DNA from: Paragonimus westermani
Taxonomy: Eukaryota > Platyhelminthes > Trematoda > Plagiorchiida > Troglotrematidae
Assembly (NCBI GenBank): GCA_008508345.1
Contig: QNGE01002392.1
Span: forward strand, 52,225-116,224
Reading direction: 5' to 3'
DNA length: 64,000 nt
This document shows, piece by piece, positions 47,400 to 59,829 of this stretch (position 1 is its first letter; each line of letters opens with the position of its first letter). The notes below the pieces were generated by a model. The model was given only the letters and a program-made list of their open reading frames with translations. It ran no database searches and was not told the origin of the DNA. Position numbers and translations under genes: made by a program.

Positions 47400-50300
47400 T
47401 CACCGGAAGAAAGATACTGCGCCAGACATATTGATCAGAATGTCATAATCACTTTCACATGAGTGCGTTTTACTGTACACGGCAAGAAGTGCACCTTTGT
47501 GATAACTTCCTGATCTGGGTCAAACAACTGGGTAATCATTTGGTCAAGAAGGTGTTCTCAGTGGTTCTCATCAGACTTCTAGAATCAAACATTTATGCGC
47601 GAATTTATTCTGAAAACTGGAAGAAGTGGAGCACTTCCGTGAAAAGATGCGAACACTGGTTATCGCATTAGGTTACTGAACTTGCTTACCGTGAGACACT
47701 CGTCTGTCTGTGTCAAGTGGCTTGCACTTAGGTGGCAAGTGCTTCCGGAATAACTGACCAAAGGGGCTTTACGGTTTGCACGAAATGGTTTTCCAAACAC
47801 AAGCGATCGTTTGGCAGCTTGATGACAAAGGCCTCTGTTGCGCTATGACAACTCTGGACTGAGTTTGACAAACCATATACATGATTCAAGAAGTTTTATC
47901 CACATTTAGCTGATGGTTAATGTTAGTCAAGGAGAAACCAAACGCGCTGGAAATAGGCTTTCTTGAAGCGCCACCAAACCAGTTCAAAGGGCTTTGGCAA
48001 GTCCTTCTCGAGAACTTGCTGTTGAGTCTCCAGAAGAAGCTGGCTTCAAGACAACAGATGAAAGAAAAATATAGGACGGAGAAGGTAAATTTGGCAAATG
48101 CTACTCACTGTGCTCAGATGTGAAACGATCAGCTAGCCCACGCTGCAAGACAATTACCCTGAAATGCACTCCAAATTCGGGTGATTTCACTGCTTTATGA
48201 TGAAATGATTAAACTGGGCGTTTTACTTTCTGACTGAATGAGTTCGTGCTTTATCGATAGTTGTATGTTCATACCTAAAAGCCCCTGGAGACACCCCCTT
48301 AGTCCTGTAAGACAGTCCATGTGCAGATCTGTTATGCTGTAACTTCCAGTTGATTAACCTGCGCCCTTGTGTTTCAACAGATCAAAGCTTAGAAAGTGTA
48401 CGCACGAATCAGCCTGCGTTTTTATTCCTCCGAACTGGCCTTTATACTAGGCTACCCAGTGGAAAAAACATGGCAATCATTAGGTTTCAGCCTGTGAAAA
48501 CTGAACGTCCAACAAATCAGAGTGGAAATTAACGAACCTCCTTGTAATCACAACCTTGCCATCTTTTGCGTAGGCTTGTGGATTACCATCCCGATACTAT
48601 TCATGGACCGGGGCATGAATCTCCGGATGCCTTTAGGCACACCAAGGGACATGTCGACAAAGCAAAACGGATCAGGTTTAATGAGTGCACATTCCACAGC
48701 TGTCGTTTTATGAGTTGGAGTCAACTGAACTTTTCGTCTCTGTTTCGCTGGATGTTCTGACTCCACCATAATTATTAATCAAGTGATTTAAGGAAGACAT
48801 CAGGTGGCATTCGGTGTGGAATATTGGTGAAAAATGAGCCATAAAAGAGTGAGCAGTTTTCAAAGTAGCCGGTGACTGACATTATATTATGACTACAGAC
48901 AAGCATCGCCACCTGGTTATACATGGATCGACACGTATATTGTGCATTTCGAATTTCAAACTTTCGGGTTATATAATACTTATGTATAATTTAATAACCT
49001 ATATGATACGTTTGATCAGCATAGCTCCGATATGTGTTTCAGTGATGCATCTTTGATAAGTGTTTAATTCAATGTAAATATCGTGCTGCCTGATGCAGTG
49101 AAGGAGCTGTATCTGCTGTGTTCAACAGTATCCGTAGGTCTAAGTAGTTTACGCCTGCTCTATCAAGTTTGTACTAAAACGTAAAGCGAGTTTCAGCAAA
49201 GAATAATGTACGCGATCACTAATAAACAGAGAATTTCTTGATATTTCAACCCCCACCAAACTACAGAAGTGGGTCGACCCAGTATGATCAACGGTTAACA
49301 ACTTTGCCAACAGGATCACTGAATGACCCAAATGAATGTTGAGAATTAACCAAAAGATAACAGGTGCCCACATAATTCACGAAGATCGAAGGAAAACGGG
49401 TGAAGTGGGAGCCAAGACCACGCAAACTGTTTGAAACTTTCCAAACTAAAAACAGTATGCTGATTTTGGTGCGCATGTGAGATGCGCAGCTTGGGATGCC
49501 AGCGAACTTTTTCACCTGCTTCATGCTTGTTGTTATAAATACGTAAACAATCTGGTTAATCGTCTTCGGCCTTCAGAAAGCTGTTTTCATTCGCACGGAT
49601 CTTCTATCAGTACGATATCGACTATGAGCCGAAAGTAGCAGTGTGCTTCGACATGTCCAGTTAAACCACACAGTGCTGTCAGCCGAACTAAACACTCAAT
49701 ATTGTCTTGAGTATCATGAACACATTCAAAACTAATAAACGAACAAGTGTAAAAACCTGTTAGTTGGTCATTTGGACAACATTCGATCATCAACTTATTG
49801 TGACGTTCAGCTCAGATCGAAAGAAAGAGATTCCGGTAGAATATCGACTGTTCAACCCTTTCTCATCTTTCTTCATTATGCTCGGTTTGCAGACAAACAA
49901 TCAACACTAGCTTATCGGCACGTTTTTCAGATATTATTCATGTCGCCAAATTTCTATACGAAATACACTGCACTGTGATCACAACTAGCTGAAAGTCTCG
50001 AACTACAGTCTACTGTTGGAAGAGTTGTTTACAGTCTTGCCATACATTAACTGCTCTCGACACACCATCGTTCTCATGACGAGCTTTTGGAGGACATTAT
50101 CTTCACCTAAGTAATCGCGCTAAATAGGTCAAAAACCGACAAATTTGGACGAAGCATCACATTCTAGCTCTTTCAAAAGTTACGATATTTAAATAAACTG
50201 TCTTTAGGTGCGCGGTGTTTCGGTGGGCAAGCGAACGAGTAGGTGGTTCGTGAGGGTTTGGGAGTCCCATACACAACCTACAGCAGTACGCTGTAGTTAC

Positions 50301-50890
50301 ATCACAGGGACATCTTACGGTCCACTGTGCAGTTACAAACTCATTTCAGATAAGTCTGTTAAGATTGCTACCAAAATGAAACGCCTGAGTCCATCTTTTT
50401 CTCTGGCTCAACTCTCACTGTGTATATTGCTGTATGACGTTGAATCTGACGGTGCGCGATCCATGGGCTTAGAACTGATGCACAATTTCTTTAATGTGGT
50501 ATTACATTCAATTTGGCGTATTTCGTGGTCAGTTTGTCGATTTAGCCAATCAGAATCTGGCTGGCTAACAAAGGTTCACGTTAAGACCCGTGTCTACCGA
50601 ATACTCAGCAGATTACTTCATGCATTTTCCTAAACGTATTGCCAAGCCTGTAGGGGCATGTCGACCTGACTTCCTCGAAAAAGATTATTAAGTAGCTTGT
50701 TTCACCCCAGGTGAAAGTATGAAAGGTTTGAGTTGAATGCAAATCGCTCAGGAACACAGAACATTTCGTGAAGCCTGTGGTTTAGGAGAGAGGAAAAGCT
50801 TAGCGCGTAATTTATGTAAGCTTGTTAACTTTCCGCGTTAAAGCTGTGCTGCACACTTTTATCGTGTAAAACTGTGGATATCACTTTTTT
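47400..50890. other. Stretch with only unassigned open frames
   Basis: The best frame is 47920-48123, an ATG frame with a helix-like segment (LLENLLLSLQKKLASRQQMK) and a possible donor GAGAAG/GTAAAT after 48085. Frames around 48522-48769 are open in three phases at once, a sign of chance. The minus frames 49149-49524 and the 50208-50633 plus frame (GTG start) are unrecognised. No RNA gene was recognised. Confidence 0.4.
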
Positions 50891-50894
50891 AACA

Positions 50895-50950
50895 CTATAT
50901 AATATATATAATATATAATATATATATAATAATATAATATAATATTTAAT
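50895..50950. repeat. AT-only simple-sequence island
   Basis: Runs of TATAATATA and AATATAAT with almost no G or C for about 50 bases. It lies 270 bp before the large inverted repeat. Such islands can extrude cruciforms, but no function is implied. Confidence 0.8.
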
Positions 50951-51217
50951 GTTTCTGGAGACAGGGACGTGGTTGACATTGTTTGCCAGTTCAATCGTAA
51001 GCCTTCAAAAAATTATAGAATGATAAGTTTTGAAAGAAACAAACAATGCAAATAATGACTATGAAACCTCTGTTTGTCAAAGTACTATTCAAAACTCACT
51101 GAGCCGCAGAATGATCAACTAACACTTTCATCCAGAGAATCCGTATGCCCTGTACCACAGTTGTGTATCATATTCATTTAAACATATCCACAGTTGGTTC
51201 CCTCCATAAATTTGAAC

Positions 51218-51789
51218 ATAGCAGTAAAAAGACGGACATTGGTAGATGCTAGCATTTCGTATTGCCTCTTCAGTACCAAATAACAATAACCAGGAACATA
51301 TATATGACACTAATTGGGTGGGGGTGGTGAAGAATAAAATAGCAAATGGGGTGGAGAAACAAGAGGACAGAATGATTAAGTCCATGGGAGTCTGAGGCTT
51401 ACATATAATTGCTTTTGTACACACAACACTGGCTTGAGACGACTAATCGCGACCGCCTCAGCAAAACGCCACTGGCCACCGGATTAATCCAGAATTAACA
51501 TTCAGAATTATAATGCGCCACGCTAATCCGCGTTTCCTGCGTTTTGCCGAGGCGGTCGCGATTAGTCGTCTCAAGCCAGTGTTGTGTGTACAAAAACAAT
51601 TATATGGAAGCCTCAGACTCCCATGGACTTAATCATTCTGTCCTCTTGTTTCTCCACCCCATTTGCTATTTTATTCTTCACCCCCCCCCCCAATTAGTGT
51701 CATATATATGTTCCTGGTTATTGTTATTTGGTACTGAAGAGGCAATACGAAATGCTAGCATCTACCAGTGTCCGTCTTCTTACTGCTAT
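51218..51789. repeat. Large inverted repeat: two 250-bp arms, 71-bp spacer
   Basis: The left arm 51218-51468 is the reverse complement of the right arm 51540-51789 with about seven substitutions and one indel by eye (about 97% identity). The spacer (51469-51539) is unique apart from a small TAATCC repeat. The arms differ mainly in a homopolymer: a pure run of 11 C on the right against an interrupted tract on the left. ATATCCACAGTT occurs in direct orientation outside both arms (51184-51195 and 51788-51799). The frames on opposite strands (51128-51424 minus, 51544-51897 plus) encode the same peptide segment only because of the palindrome. It could be a fold-back element, a recent inverted duplication, or an assembly artefact. 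Confidence 0.9.
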
Positions 51790-51799
51790 ATCCACAGTT

Positions 51800-54700
51800 C
51801 TCTACTTCACAACTCATCTGCATGCAACTGTTTCACTCCTTTTTTTGGAATACATAGTACGGATCGAACTTCATTTTCCTTCTCAGCCGGAAACTGATCA
51901 CTGGACCAGCATTACGTAGCAAGAACTGTTTGTTTTGGCGCCACGTCTAGAGTAGTTTCAAATCTGACCAAATCAAGCGACGAGTTAGCACAATATAGTG
52001 AAGTAAATCAAAGTCAGAAAAATATCACATTTATTTTCTTTCTTTCTACAAAATAAGTCCGACCGAACTGAAAATCATCTCCCCATACTATTTTACTAGC
52101 TTAAAAATAAATGATCGAAACCGCGTATTTGCCTACATACCTCTGTTCTTGTAAATCCCATAGGCACATTTGAATATTTGTAATTGTTCATCCAGAAACA
52201 AAACTAGATGACACTCCACAGTGTACATCTGAATTAACTAAAGTTGTCGCAGTCTCCACACACTACAGCATTGAGTAGACATATCGTGATAATAGCACAT
52301 AATTGTCATCTTCATCCAAAACGCTATCCAATTAGTTGAAACGAAGATATACCTACAGTTGAGAACCACGTGACATATCATTTCTTGACTTTTTGATCTG
52401 AGCATTCCCGGAATCTTTTATCGCGGAGATTGCTTATCTTTTGCTCATTTGCGAATGATTCTCAATGTTGCGTGCTTGTGTTTTCAAAATGAATCTGAGT
52501 GGAATTGAAGAGTTATCAGTCTCCTGGCTTCGGTTTGCGTCACACGGGTGAATTATCGCGAAGCTTCCTTCGGAAGAGAGAGGAATTATGCGTTATTCAT
52601 TCCAAAAGTGTAGTCTCTAGCTTTGATTAGTGTACCTTCCGCGGGTTACGATATGGTTTCGGTTCTTTGTTTGAACTTACTACCATTTACGTGAATAATA
52701 TTCATATTTTAGTGTGATTTCAGCAGTGACTAATGGCCAGCGTGTATATCGGAAATCAGAAACAAGTGGTTCAATACTCACGTTGAAATTTGTCGTTTGC
52801 ACTAGTCATGGGCCATCAACTCAAAAATTTTGTTATAATGTTGGTAAGATCTCTGTGCATTGAGCATGTTAGTTTATTGATATACCTAATCTGGCTTGAG
52901 GAAGATTCTGTGTCAGAGGTGAAATCTTACCATTAAATTAAATCATCGACTGATCGCAAGTCTTTCTCAACTTATGAACAGAATAAGTCTCAACTAAATT
53001 CAAACTAATATCCTCATATTTCGTACCTCCAGCAAATATATGAAACCCAAATACGTGAAATTTGGACAAAAAATATTTAGCTATAGCTCAAAATGGGCAG
53101 ATAAAAAACAAACACAACTCTCTTGTAGTTAGAAACATGAATAATGTTAAATTAAGGACAATGCATCTGAACACGAAACCTTTTAATTAGTTAAAAACAA
53201 TGGGCAAATATGTCACGTACTTGTGTATGTTATCTGAAAGCCTTAGTGAAATTAATTAAAAATACAGAGAGGTTATAAAAATCTCGTATTCTATTTTGTT
53301 AAAACAAATTGTGTCTGCATCGTTTGTTGTCAGGAGCTTTTGTAGTTAACAAGGTACATCGTGTTTGACAGTAAAGGTGAGAGACATAAACTGGTTCCCA
53401 TACGTCGTGTGCACATACGGAATGGTCAAAAATGAGCTACTGTAAAATTCGAATGCTTTCAAACGACCTGTCTTTTGGACCGGATGACAGATCTATACAT
53501 GTGCACTATATTAAGAAAATAAAGGAGATGATAGATCGGTTAGTTTCATAACAGAAAGTCACTGAACAGAAGCTAGTGTTCAAAACATGCCTGTCAGGAA
53601 TGCTGAGTGCAGGAGAAGACATTTCAGATTCATCAGAATATTTGGCAATTTGTCAAAACATTTTCTTTTTCTTAACGTTACATTGGCTATTTTGATGAGA
53701 AGTCTCATCCATCATGCCTTATCACTTCTTAATAGCTTCCAGATGTATGCTGAAAGCTAATACCACCATCCCATATTCATCTATTACAATTACTCATGAG
53801 CGTGAATTATCATCATTCTGCATGGACTGACCAATAATATACGTCTACTGGCTTTTATACCTATCATGCTGTTGTAAATTCCAAACACACCCATTTACGT
53901 TACGTCCCCTGTGATTTCTCTATTCAGTTAATTTTCAATGTGACCTAATATCGGCGTAACCAGAAGAAAACGTATTATTTGGTCAAAGACAATTCAAGCT
54001 GATATCCTTCACGTGACAATCTTATTTTAACTGTCTGTCAATGAAGGCCAGACTAACAGGTAACACAAACCATATCATCTGATAAGGCTACCATAATACC
54101 ACCGTCTGGTTACAGATGCCCAACTCAACCCTCATCAGTACATCGCCTCATGAGAATTTTCTTCTGCCAACTTCTGTCCGCCGATTTCGGATACAATTAA
54201 ACGTTCAGAAGCATTTTATTTGAAACTTAACAATCTAATATACGATGCAAATGGCTTTGACTGACAGCAGGTTCAGCTGTAAAGTTAGATAATTTTTGTA
54301 AAGTGGTAAAACGCTACTAGGTTTAGCATGTAAGCATCACAGTTACATGAAAAACTGCTCAGTGTAAGCAAAAGTCAGCAGTTTTCAAAATCTGTAGAGC
54401 ACATCCCAATGAAACAGCGGTTCACTATGTTGTTTTCCATCGCTTGCGTAAAAAACCAGACTCTTACGAGGTTTTGTCATGTATAACTACCATTTTAATG
54501 CGTCTGAAAAACCAACAATTTAGTGTGCAATTACGTTAAACAACCTAACGAAGCTTGCTGGTTTCAATCTTGGAAAGCTGAACATTTAGTGAACTCCGAA
54601 ACATCTACGATCAATTCAGAAATTCCAAATCACAGTCCACCATGACTAATAAGATTAAAACAATTCTTATTCTCCAACAGTATGCGATTCAAAATGCTAA

Positions 54701-54985
54701 ATCATCGCCCAGAAGGATAGCTGTCAAAAGACTAAAGTATTAAAGGTTATTGTTTATTCAATAACAGCAGAAAAATTCATGCTGGTACAGCACGAATCGA
54801 CTCCCAATGCTGTTCAGCATCTATCTTTGTTTCTTTATTTTGCGATTTAATAATTTCTTTATAAGAAAAGCTATTGTTCAGTTAAACTGCGAGCAGATGG
54901 ATTCACTTCCCAAGCAGACAGTTAAAATCAACCTCATCAGCACATCAACGCCAATCACAAAATCTTCTGTCAGGGCTTACTAATG
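51800..54985. other. Long stretch with no open frames
   Basis: Over 3 kb without a usable open frame on either strand, AT-rich throughout. No repeat, RNA gene or splice-bounded exon was recognised. This is the most clearly non-coding part of the window. Confidence 0.6.
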
Positions 54986-54999
54986 CAACTAACCTTCTG

Positions 55000-57900
55000 T
55001 TGTACCTTGTCGATTACTTCTTGGATTGCCTACTTGCACTGGCGTTGGATGTGAGAGCCTAAGATATCCACGTGGCTTCATTGTGTGCACCCACACACGG
55101 ATTGTGAAATCTAGCCAACAGCAAGTTGCATTACGAGCCAAAGGTCTTATCTGAACATTTAACAGTTCTATTGATGTTTGCGCCATAACTTTGGCGTGCT
55201 GATCAGATATGTAAGATGTTATGGTCCAGAAGGGTACGCCGACTAGGACTTCGGCCAATAGGTAACAGTCGGAAGAAAGGCAGATGCACTCACAGGATTG
55301 TATGTGGCATTATTGGTCCCCTAGAAGCTCTTGGGTAGTAAAGCACGATCAGATGCGGCACTTCTGTATCAGGAAAACATGGGTTGGAGGGTGTACCTTC
55401 GAACAAAGAGCACTCCGGTCTTTCAACGGTTGGCCGTGACCGTCACAAGGTTTCTGCCTTCACTGTGCCTTCGGGCGATAATTGTTAATTGGTCAACACA
55501 GGTGTCCTCAATGTCCGCATTGTCCAACAAGTCGCTCATTAAGTTGCTCCGACAAGAACTATCGCAAGTCTAATGCCTGATGTGTGTTACATGTCCGAGA
55601 CTCCAGTATACGATTCTAACATAGTTCTTCAATTTAGCTCAACCCCAACTAAGGGGTGATGCACGCGCTCCTGTCCCAGGGTTTCTAGTGATGCCGAAGC
55701 TAAATGGCATGGTCAAGTAGGAGTGGGAGTTGCACTGAGTTCCGGAGCAGAACAATGTTTCCTTGATTAGATTTCAGTGAACAGACATTTGTACGCTATC
55801 GGACCACTTATACTGGTTACACTCTGTTAACGTAAATCAGAAAAGCGTTCTGCATTGATCATTTTGTCGCGCACCCTAAAGGAAGGTTGTTCGGATGCTG
55901 CCAAAGACTCTTTGATGCAGAATGAACACTCAGACATCAGCAAACCAGCCGGCAATTTTAACGCTCAGCTTAATCCTATTTCTCCAGAGAAGAAGCGATT
56001 GCAAGGTAAGTTTGGTGTCCGGGCACAACGCACAGTGAAAGACTATTATAATTCTGCGCCTCTCACTGTCTTTATATTTTGAGTATTGAATTACACCATG
56101 TGAAGAGGCATAATGCTATAAGCACACCTCCCTGTGCTTCTCAGTCATAGGCACAACTCGATGGCACAGCAAGTAGTTACAGATAAAGCTAATTTGTCGA
56201 AGATTGAGTATTTTGGACCAACCATCTGGACTCCCATTACGGTGTTGTGCGTGCCCGTTCCGTTTTTTTCATTTGCCCACAGCTCATACATTCGTAAATG
56301 TAAAACCCATTTGGCATTCGAATAATGAATGTGTAAAGGATGCTTACCAGGAAGCATCTGTGAATGAATTGCCCAGTTCGAGTCAGGCAAGAGAGCCTAA
56401 CGATCAACGGCAGCTACGAAAGCTTGTTGTGAAGAGTTGTGTTCCAAAGGAGGTGTATAAGTGGATTTCCGTTGTGTTGATAAACCTGGTGAATCAGCGT
56501 CATTTGATTCCACCTGCTTTCAAATGTGACGACGACCAGTGAGGACACAAACGCGAACTAACTGAAAGCTTGCGCAAAGTCTGCGTGCACAAAGTGATCA
56601 AGCGGTCAAGGGAGATGGAGAGAGCCCTCCTATCTGCGGATAGCAAAAGGCTTTCCTCCTTGATGCGTTGCTGTAGTGTCCGTCGGTTCAGCGTGAGTGA
56701 AAACATATGTGAGCAATATGGCTCATTTATCACTAGTGAAAAACGTCAACTTGACAGATGTGCTGCACATTTTGAGGAACATTTTAGCTGGCTTTAGCTG
56801 GCGATGATACCTGAATGTTCAGTTATTCAGTTCCAGACAACACTCAGTCGAAGGCAGTAGTGGCTCTGGAGCTTAGATTACTGGGGAGCAACAAAGCTCC
56901 TGGACCCGACCTCCTCTCTCTTTCTACTTTTACGGATGGTGAGAAAAGGTTGGTAGCAGAACCTAAAAACTCCCAAAACGGTTTGGGAAGAGACACCAGG
57001 TGACTGGTATCTATCAAAATTGATTGTCGTCTCTTAAGTGACAACTAGAGAGAGTTAAGTCTAGTGTCTCGGGCGGGTGTTCGTCAAGAGTGTCTGATCT
57101 CACCCTTTTTGCTCAGTTATTTCGAGGACAACATTCTAGAAGGCGCGCTCAAGGAATCCATTGAGTTTAGTGTTGAGCCGCTTACCAGAGCTAGATTGAC
57201 CGATCTGGAATGTACGGATTACGTCGTCTTCCTTAGTCTCGCTGCGAAGACATGCAGAACAAAATGAGTGATTGGTAAGGTGTACGTGGAATGCTTCCAG
57301 CGTCTACGAAGTGCTTTTTCAAGCCAGGAGCATCGTTACTCCTGTTTTCTTCACTGTAGGTAATCCGTTTGAAATTGTGTACATTTCCAAACACTTGATT
57401 ACTATTATCTTGTCAGTTTGTAATTCTGCCCATGAGATATCAACAGAGATAACAAACGCAGGAGTTGTCTTTGATGGCTTTCGTCATCTTTGGCGTCAAG
57501 CAAAATGTTTGGATGTCGCTGGAAGGAAAAGTATATAATGCTTGTGTATGTCTTGTTTTGCTCTGTTTCACATATGTAGCCTGTTTGTGACGGAAATATA
57601 AGCGGACTTTCTGTGTTAGACAACCGTTGTTTCCGCCAATTAGCTGACATTAAATGGACCATGTGAACAATTTCAGAGTTTATCGATGAGTATTGCGAAA
57701 CGGGTCAACTAATCAAGTTGCAAAGCCTGCAGAGGTTGGGTCTTGTACTCCGTATGCTAGCTGACTGATTACCATACCGAGCGTTATATAGTGAGACCAT
57801 CAACAGTTGAATGGAACGGCATGATATTCGAGCAACAAGCTGATCAAGAAATATGAGGACACTGACTGTTTCACTAAGAAAAGTGGGTAGGTGTCACCTG

Positions 57901-58140
57901 CCTGACTGGGGTTCTCGTGATCACTTATCCGAGATGGTGGTGTGTCGCAGTCAATGGCTCACCTGCATCCTTACCATTTCTAGTTTTGTCGCCTACTATT
58001 TATTAATTTTCAACCGTCTTAGTAACGTTTTCTACTAAAATATTGAGATATGCGGCGGTTCGGGTAACCGCACCATCCGGTCAAACTCAAGGCTATCACG
58101 GTGATGAGGATGACGATGGTTTGGTGATGCAGTGAAGATG
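55000..58140 (+). mobile_element. Nearly full-length, decayed non-LTR retrotransposon (schistosome-type RTE/CR1-like LINE)
   Basis: GC content rises at about 55 kb, and the segment 55000-55480 (open on minus as a 89-codon shadow) is probably the element's 5' untranslated part. The ORF2 remnant runs from about 55480 to 57990. A perfect hairpin GCGGTT/AACCGC (58055-58071) follows, and then a tail rich in GATGA/GACGATG units (about 58100-58140), as many RTE-type elements end in short tandem repeats. No target-site duplication was identified. The next element begins within 150 bp. Confidence 0.65.
55480..57990 (+). pseudogene. LINE ORF2 remnant: AP-endonuclease, reverse transcriptase and C-terminal region
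   Basis: ORF2 of such LINEs nicks target DNA and reverse-transcribes the element RNA. Here the family landmarks appear in order across shifting frames. An N-terminal endonuclease start is at about 55480-55600. The endonuclease motif GNFNAQL is at 55951-55971 (consensus G-D-x-N-A-Q). The linker has …SADSKRLSSLMRC and QLDRCAAHFEEHF (to about 56790). RT entry SNKAPGPD is at 56888-56911. GVRQECLISPF is near 57076-57108. The catalytic box reads CTDY (57211-57222) where YADD is required. The thumb/C-terminus has FRHLWR, NRCFRQLADIKW (about 57625-57660), LQRLG…VLRM (57720-57762) and SQWLTCI (about 57945-57966). An internal deletion removes most of the RT fingers and palm between about 57030 and 57065. 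With the catalytic loss, stops and frameshifts, it is inactive. Clade (RTE against CR1) is not settled. Confidence 0.8.
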
Positions 58141-58285
58141 TATGGCCATAACAAGCAATGTGTTATCTCACTGCTTCAATTCCTTGATTTTTCAATAGCT
58201 GTGTATTTTGCAGATTCATTTCCAGCAAGCAGTTTATTTCCATGGTTTGCATATTTCTTCACAATAACATGTATACAATTTTGAT

Positions 58286-59820
58286 ATGTGTCGTTGGTCG
58301 AAGCCAGTCAAACTTGTTGAAAAACCTCTTGTAGGACATTTCACTGGTCATTCAACAGCGAAAGCAACTGTACCTACGGGTTTGTCTACTCCACAACTGT
58401 ATGGCTTGCCCAAAACTCCACAAAATCGGCTTAGCTCTGGAGCCGACATTTTCATGTCTCGTTCACCACTAAATTAACAGACAAAGTGTTCGGCCCAATG
58501 TTTTCAATCTTTACTATATATTCGATGGTTCGAAAAACGTTGAGACAACTTTGGGGTGATCGGGTTACTCGTTGTTTTGGACTGTAACAGCAAACTTGTG
58601 GCCAGTATGAACATATCGTTGTTCACAAATGTTCCTCTGTTGCAAAAAGTTGATTTAAACTGTCAGTATATTCACTCATGTCGTCTGTCGGCAGGAATGC
58701 CTACATGTGAGTTAGAATGTCTTCTGCTCCTACGCACATAGAACTTAGAACTCCATTCCTAGGGAACAGAATAAACACAAATTTAGTTTGCTGCCAAAAG
58801 TATTCCACTCGGTTCTTTTGCTAGACATTACTTTCGTTGTTGACGGGAGAGACCACCGATGCTGTCACCAATCAAGCCCAATCTTATCAGCGTTACGTCG
58901 ACTATATTCTGCTATTCACGGACACCGAGAAGACGGCAGCAAGTACACTCGACCTAATAAACAAGCTGAACTCGAAGATCAATAATACCGTTCAACACAA
59001 GTTCGAGATAATGTTTTGGATAGCTTCGTGAATCAATTAAATAGAGGCTACTTAATGCGATCCATCCACCGGAAACACTGGGATTGGAGAGAATCAGAAC
59101 TTTCACTGTTCTGTGCCAACCCAGTATAATCCTGGTCTAGTGAGAACTCTGTTTTGTCGTGTAAGACTAATCTTTTCTAGAGAAACACTGACCAGAGTAG
59201 CACAGTGATTGAGAACCACTATCAAGGAGAATGGTTATCCATCTGCGTTTGTATGAGAAATTCAGCAAGCAAAAGTCAGCTGTAGCGTTGGGTTCAATAG
59301 CTCCCAAGGTGAACGTCTAACTTCGTTTGCCTTATAGGGGTAATGGCATTACTACTCCGCTGAAATCCCTTCTTATGGCAGCAGATGGGCACATTTTCTG
59401 TGCAGCTCATCCGGCCGTGTTATTTTCTTCCACATGAACTCTCTCACCACCGCTAAGAACATCGCAAACGCTCAATTTCAAATAATACACTTGTGAATTT
59501 ATATACGATTACTGGGCCGCCTACACACATTTGGATCAGTCAATCCATTACGGTTCGGGTCCACGAAACGATCTTGTATGCCACAATGCCGGACTCAATT
59601 CACAACGTGACAATTCACAAGGGGCCGCCATCATCGACTACTCCGTATTTATTGAAATGTTGAATTCAACTGAAACTGCAGAAAGACTTTTGGATACGTT
59701 GTGCAGCAAAAATCGAAGGTTTCTTTTGTTCGCGGAGGCAATAACAACTAACAAACGAAAGCCAATCCTTTGAGTACAGAAACATTTGTTCATCATTTTG
59801 GGATTGCTCTGGAAACTGAT
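58286..59820 (+). pseudogene. Decayed Penelope-like element, RT plus GIY-YIG endonuclease (copy 1)
   Basis: Penelope-like landmarks in order: LYGLPK (58394-58411); MSRSPLN; the RT motif ISLFTNVPL (58613-58639, consensus SLFTNVPL); the catalytic box RYVDY (58891-58905), where the second Asp of YVDD is lost; thumb residues LINKLNSKI; linker RVRLIFSRETL, then ENGYPSAF (59227-59250); LPYRGNG (about 59327-59347); a degenerate GIY-YIG signature around 59486-59524; and the C-terminal EAITTNKRKPIL followed by VQKHL (59731-59790). Stops and frameshifts break it at many places, and the segment between the LFTNVP and YVDD boxes is shortened. The N-terminal part is absent: the sequence starts right behind the LINE tail, so it is 5'-truncated or was interrupted by the LINE. 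It shares family with the copy at 22.05 kb. Confidence 0.8.
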
Positions 59821-59829
59821 GTACACTAC

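Noticed and set aside
48566..48760. IHGPGHESPDAFRH segment resembling the end of gypsy RNase H
   Set aside because: All three phases are open here, no other gypsy motif lies on either side, and the key spacing is not kept.
49149..49373. GVEISRNSLFISD segment recalling copia RT
   Set aside because: The single segment lacks the YVDD-type box and flanking motifs.
50208..50633. 141-codon frame
   Set aside because: GTG start, no domain, no supporting splice or promoter signal.
51128..51424. Two frames on opposite strands encoding the same peptide (with 51544-51897), looking like a duplicated gene
   Set aside because: The shared peptide is a by-product of the large inverted repeat. The frame breaks at the variable C tract, and neither has a domain.
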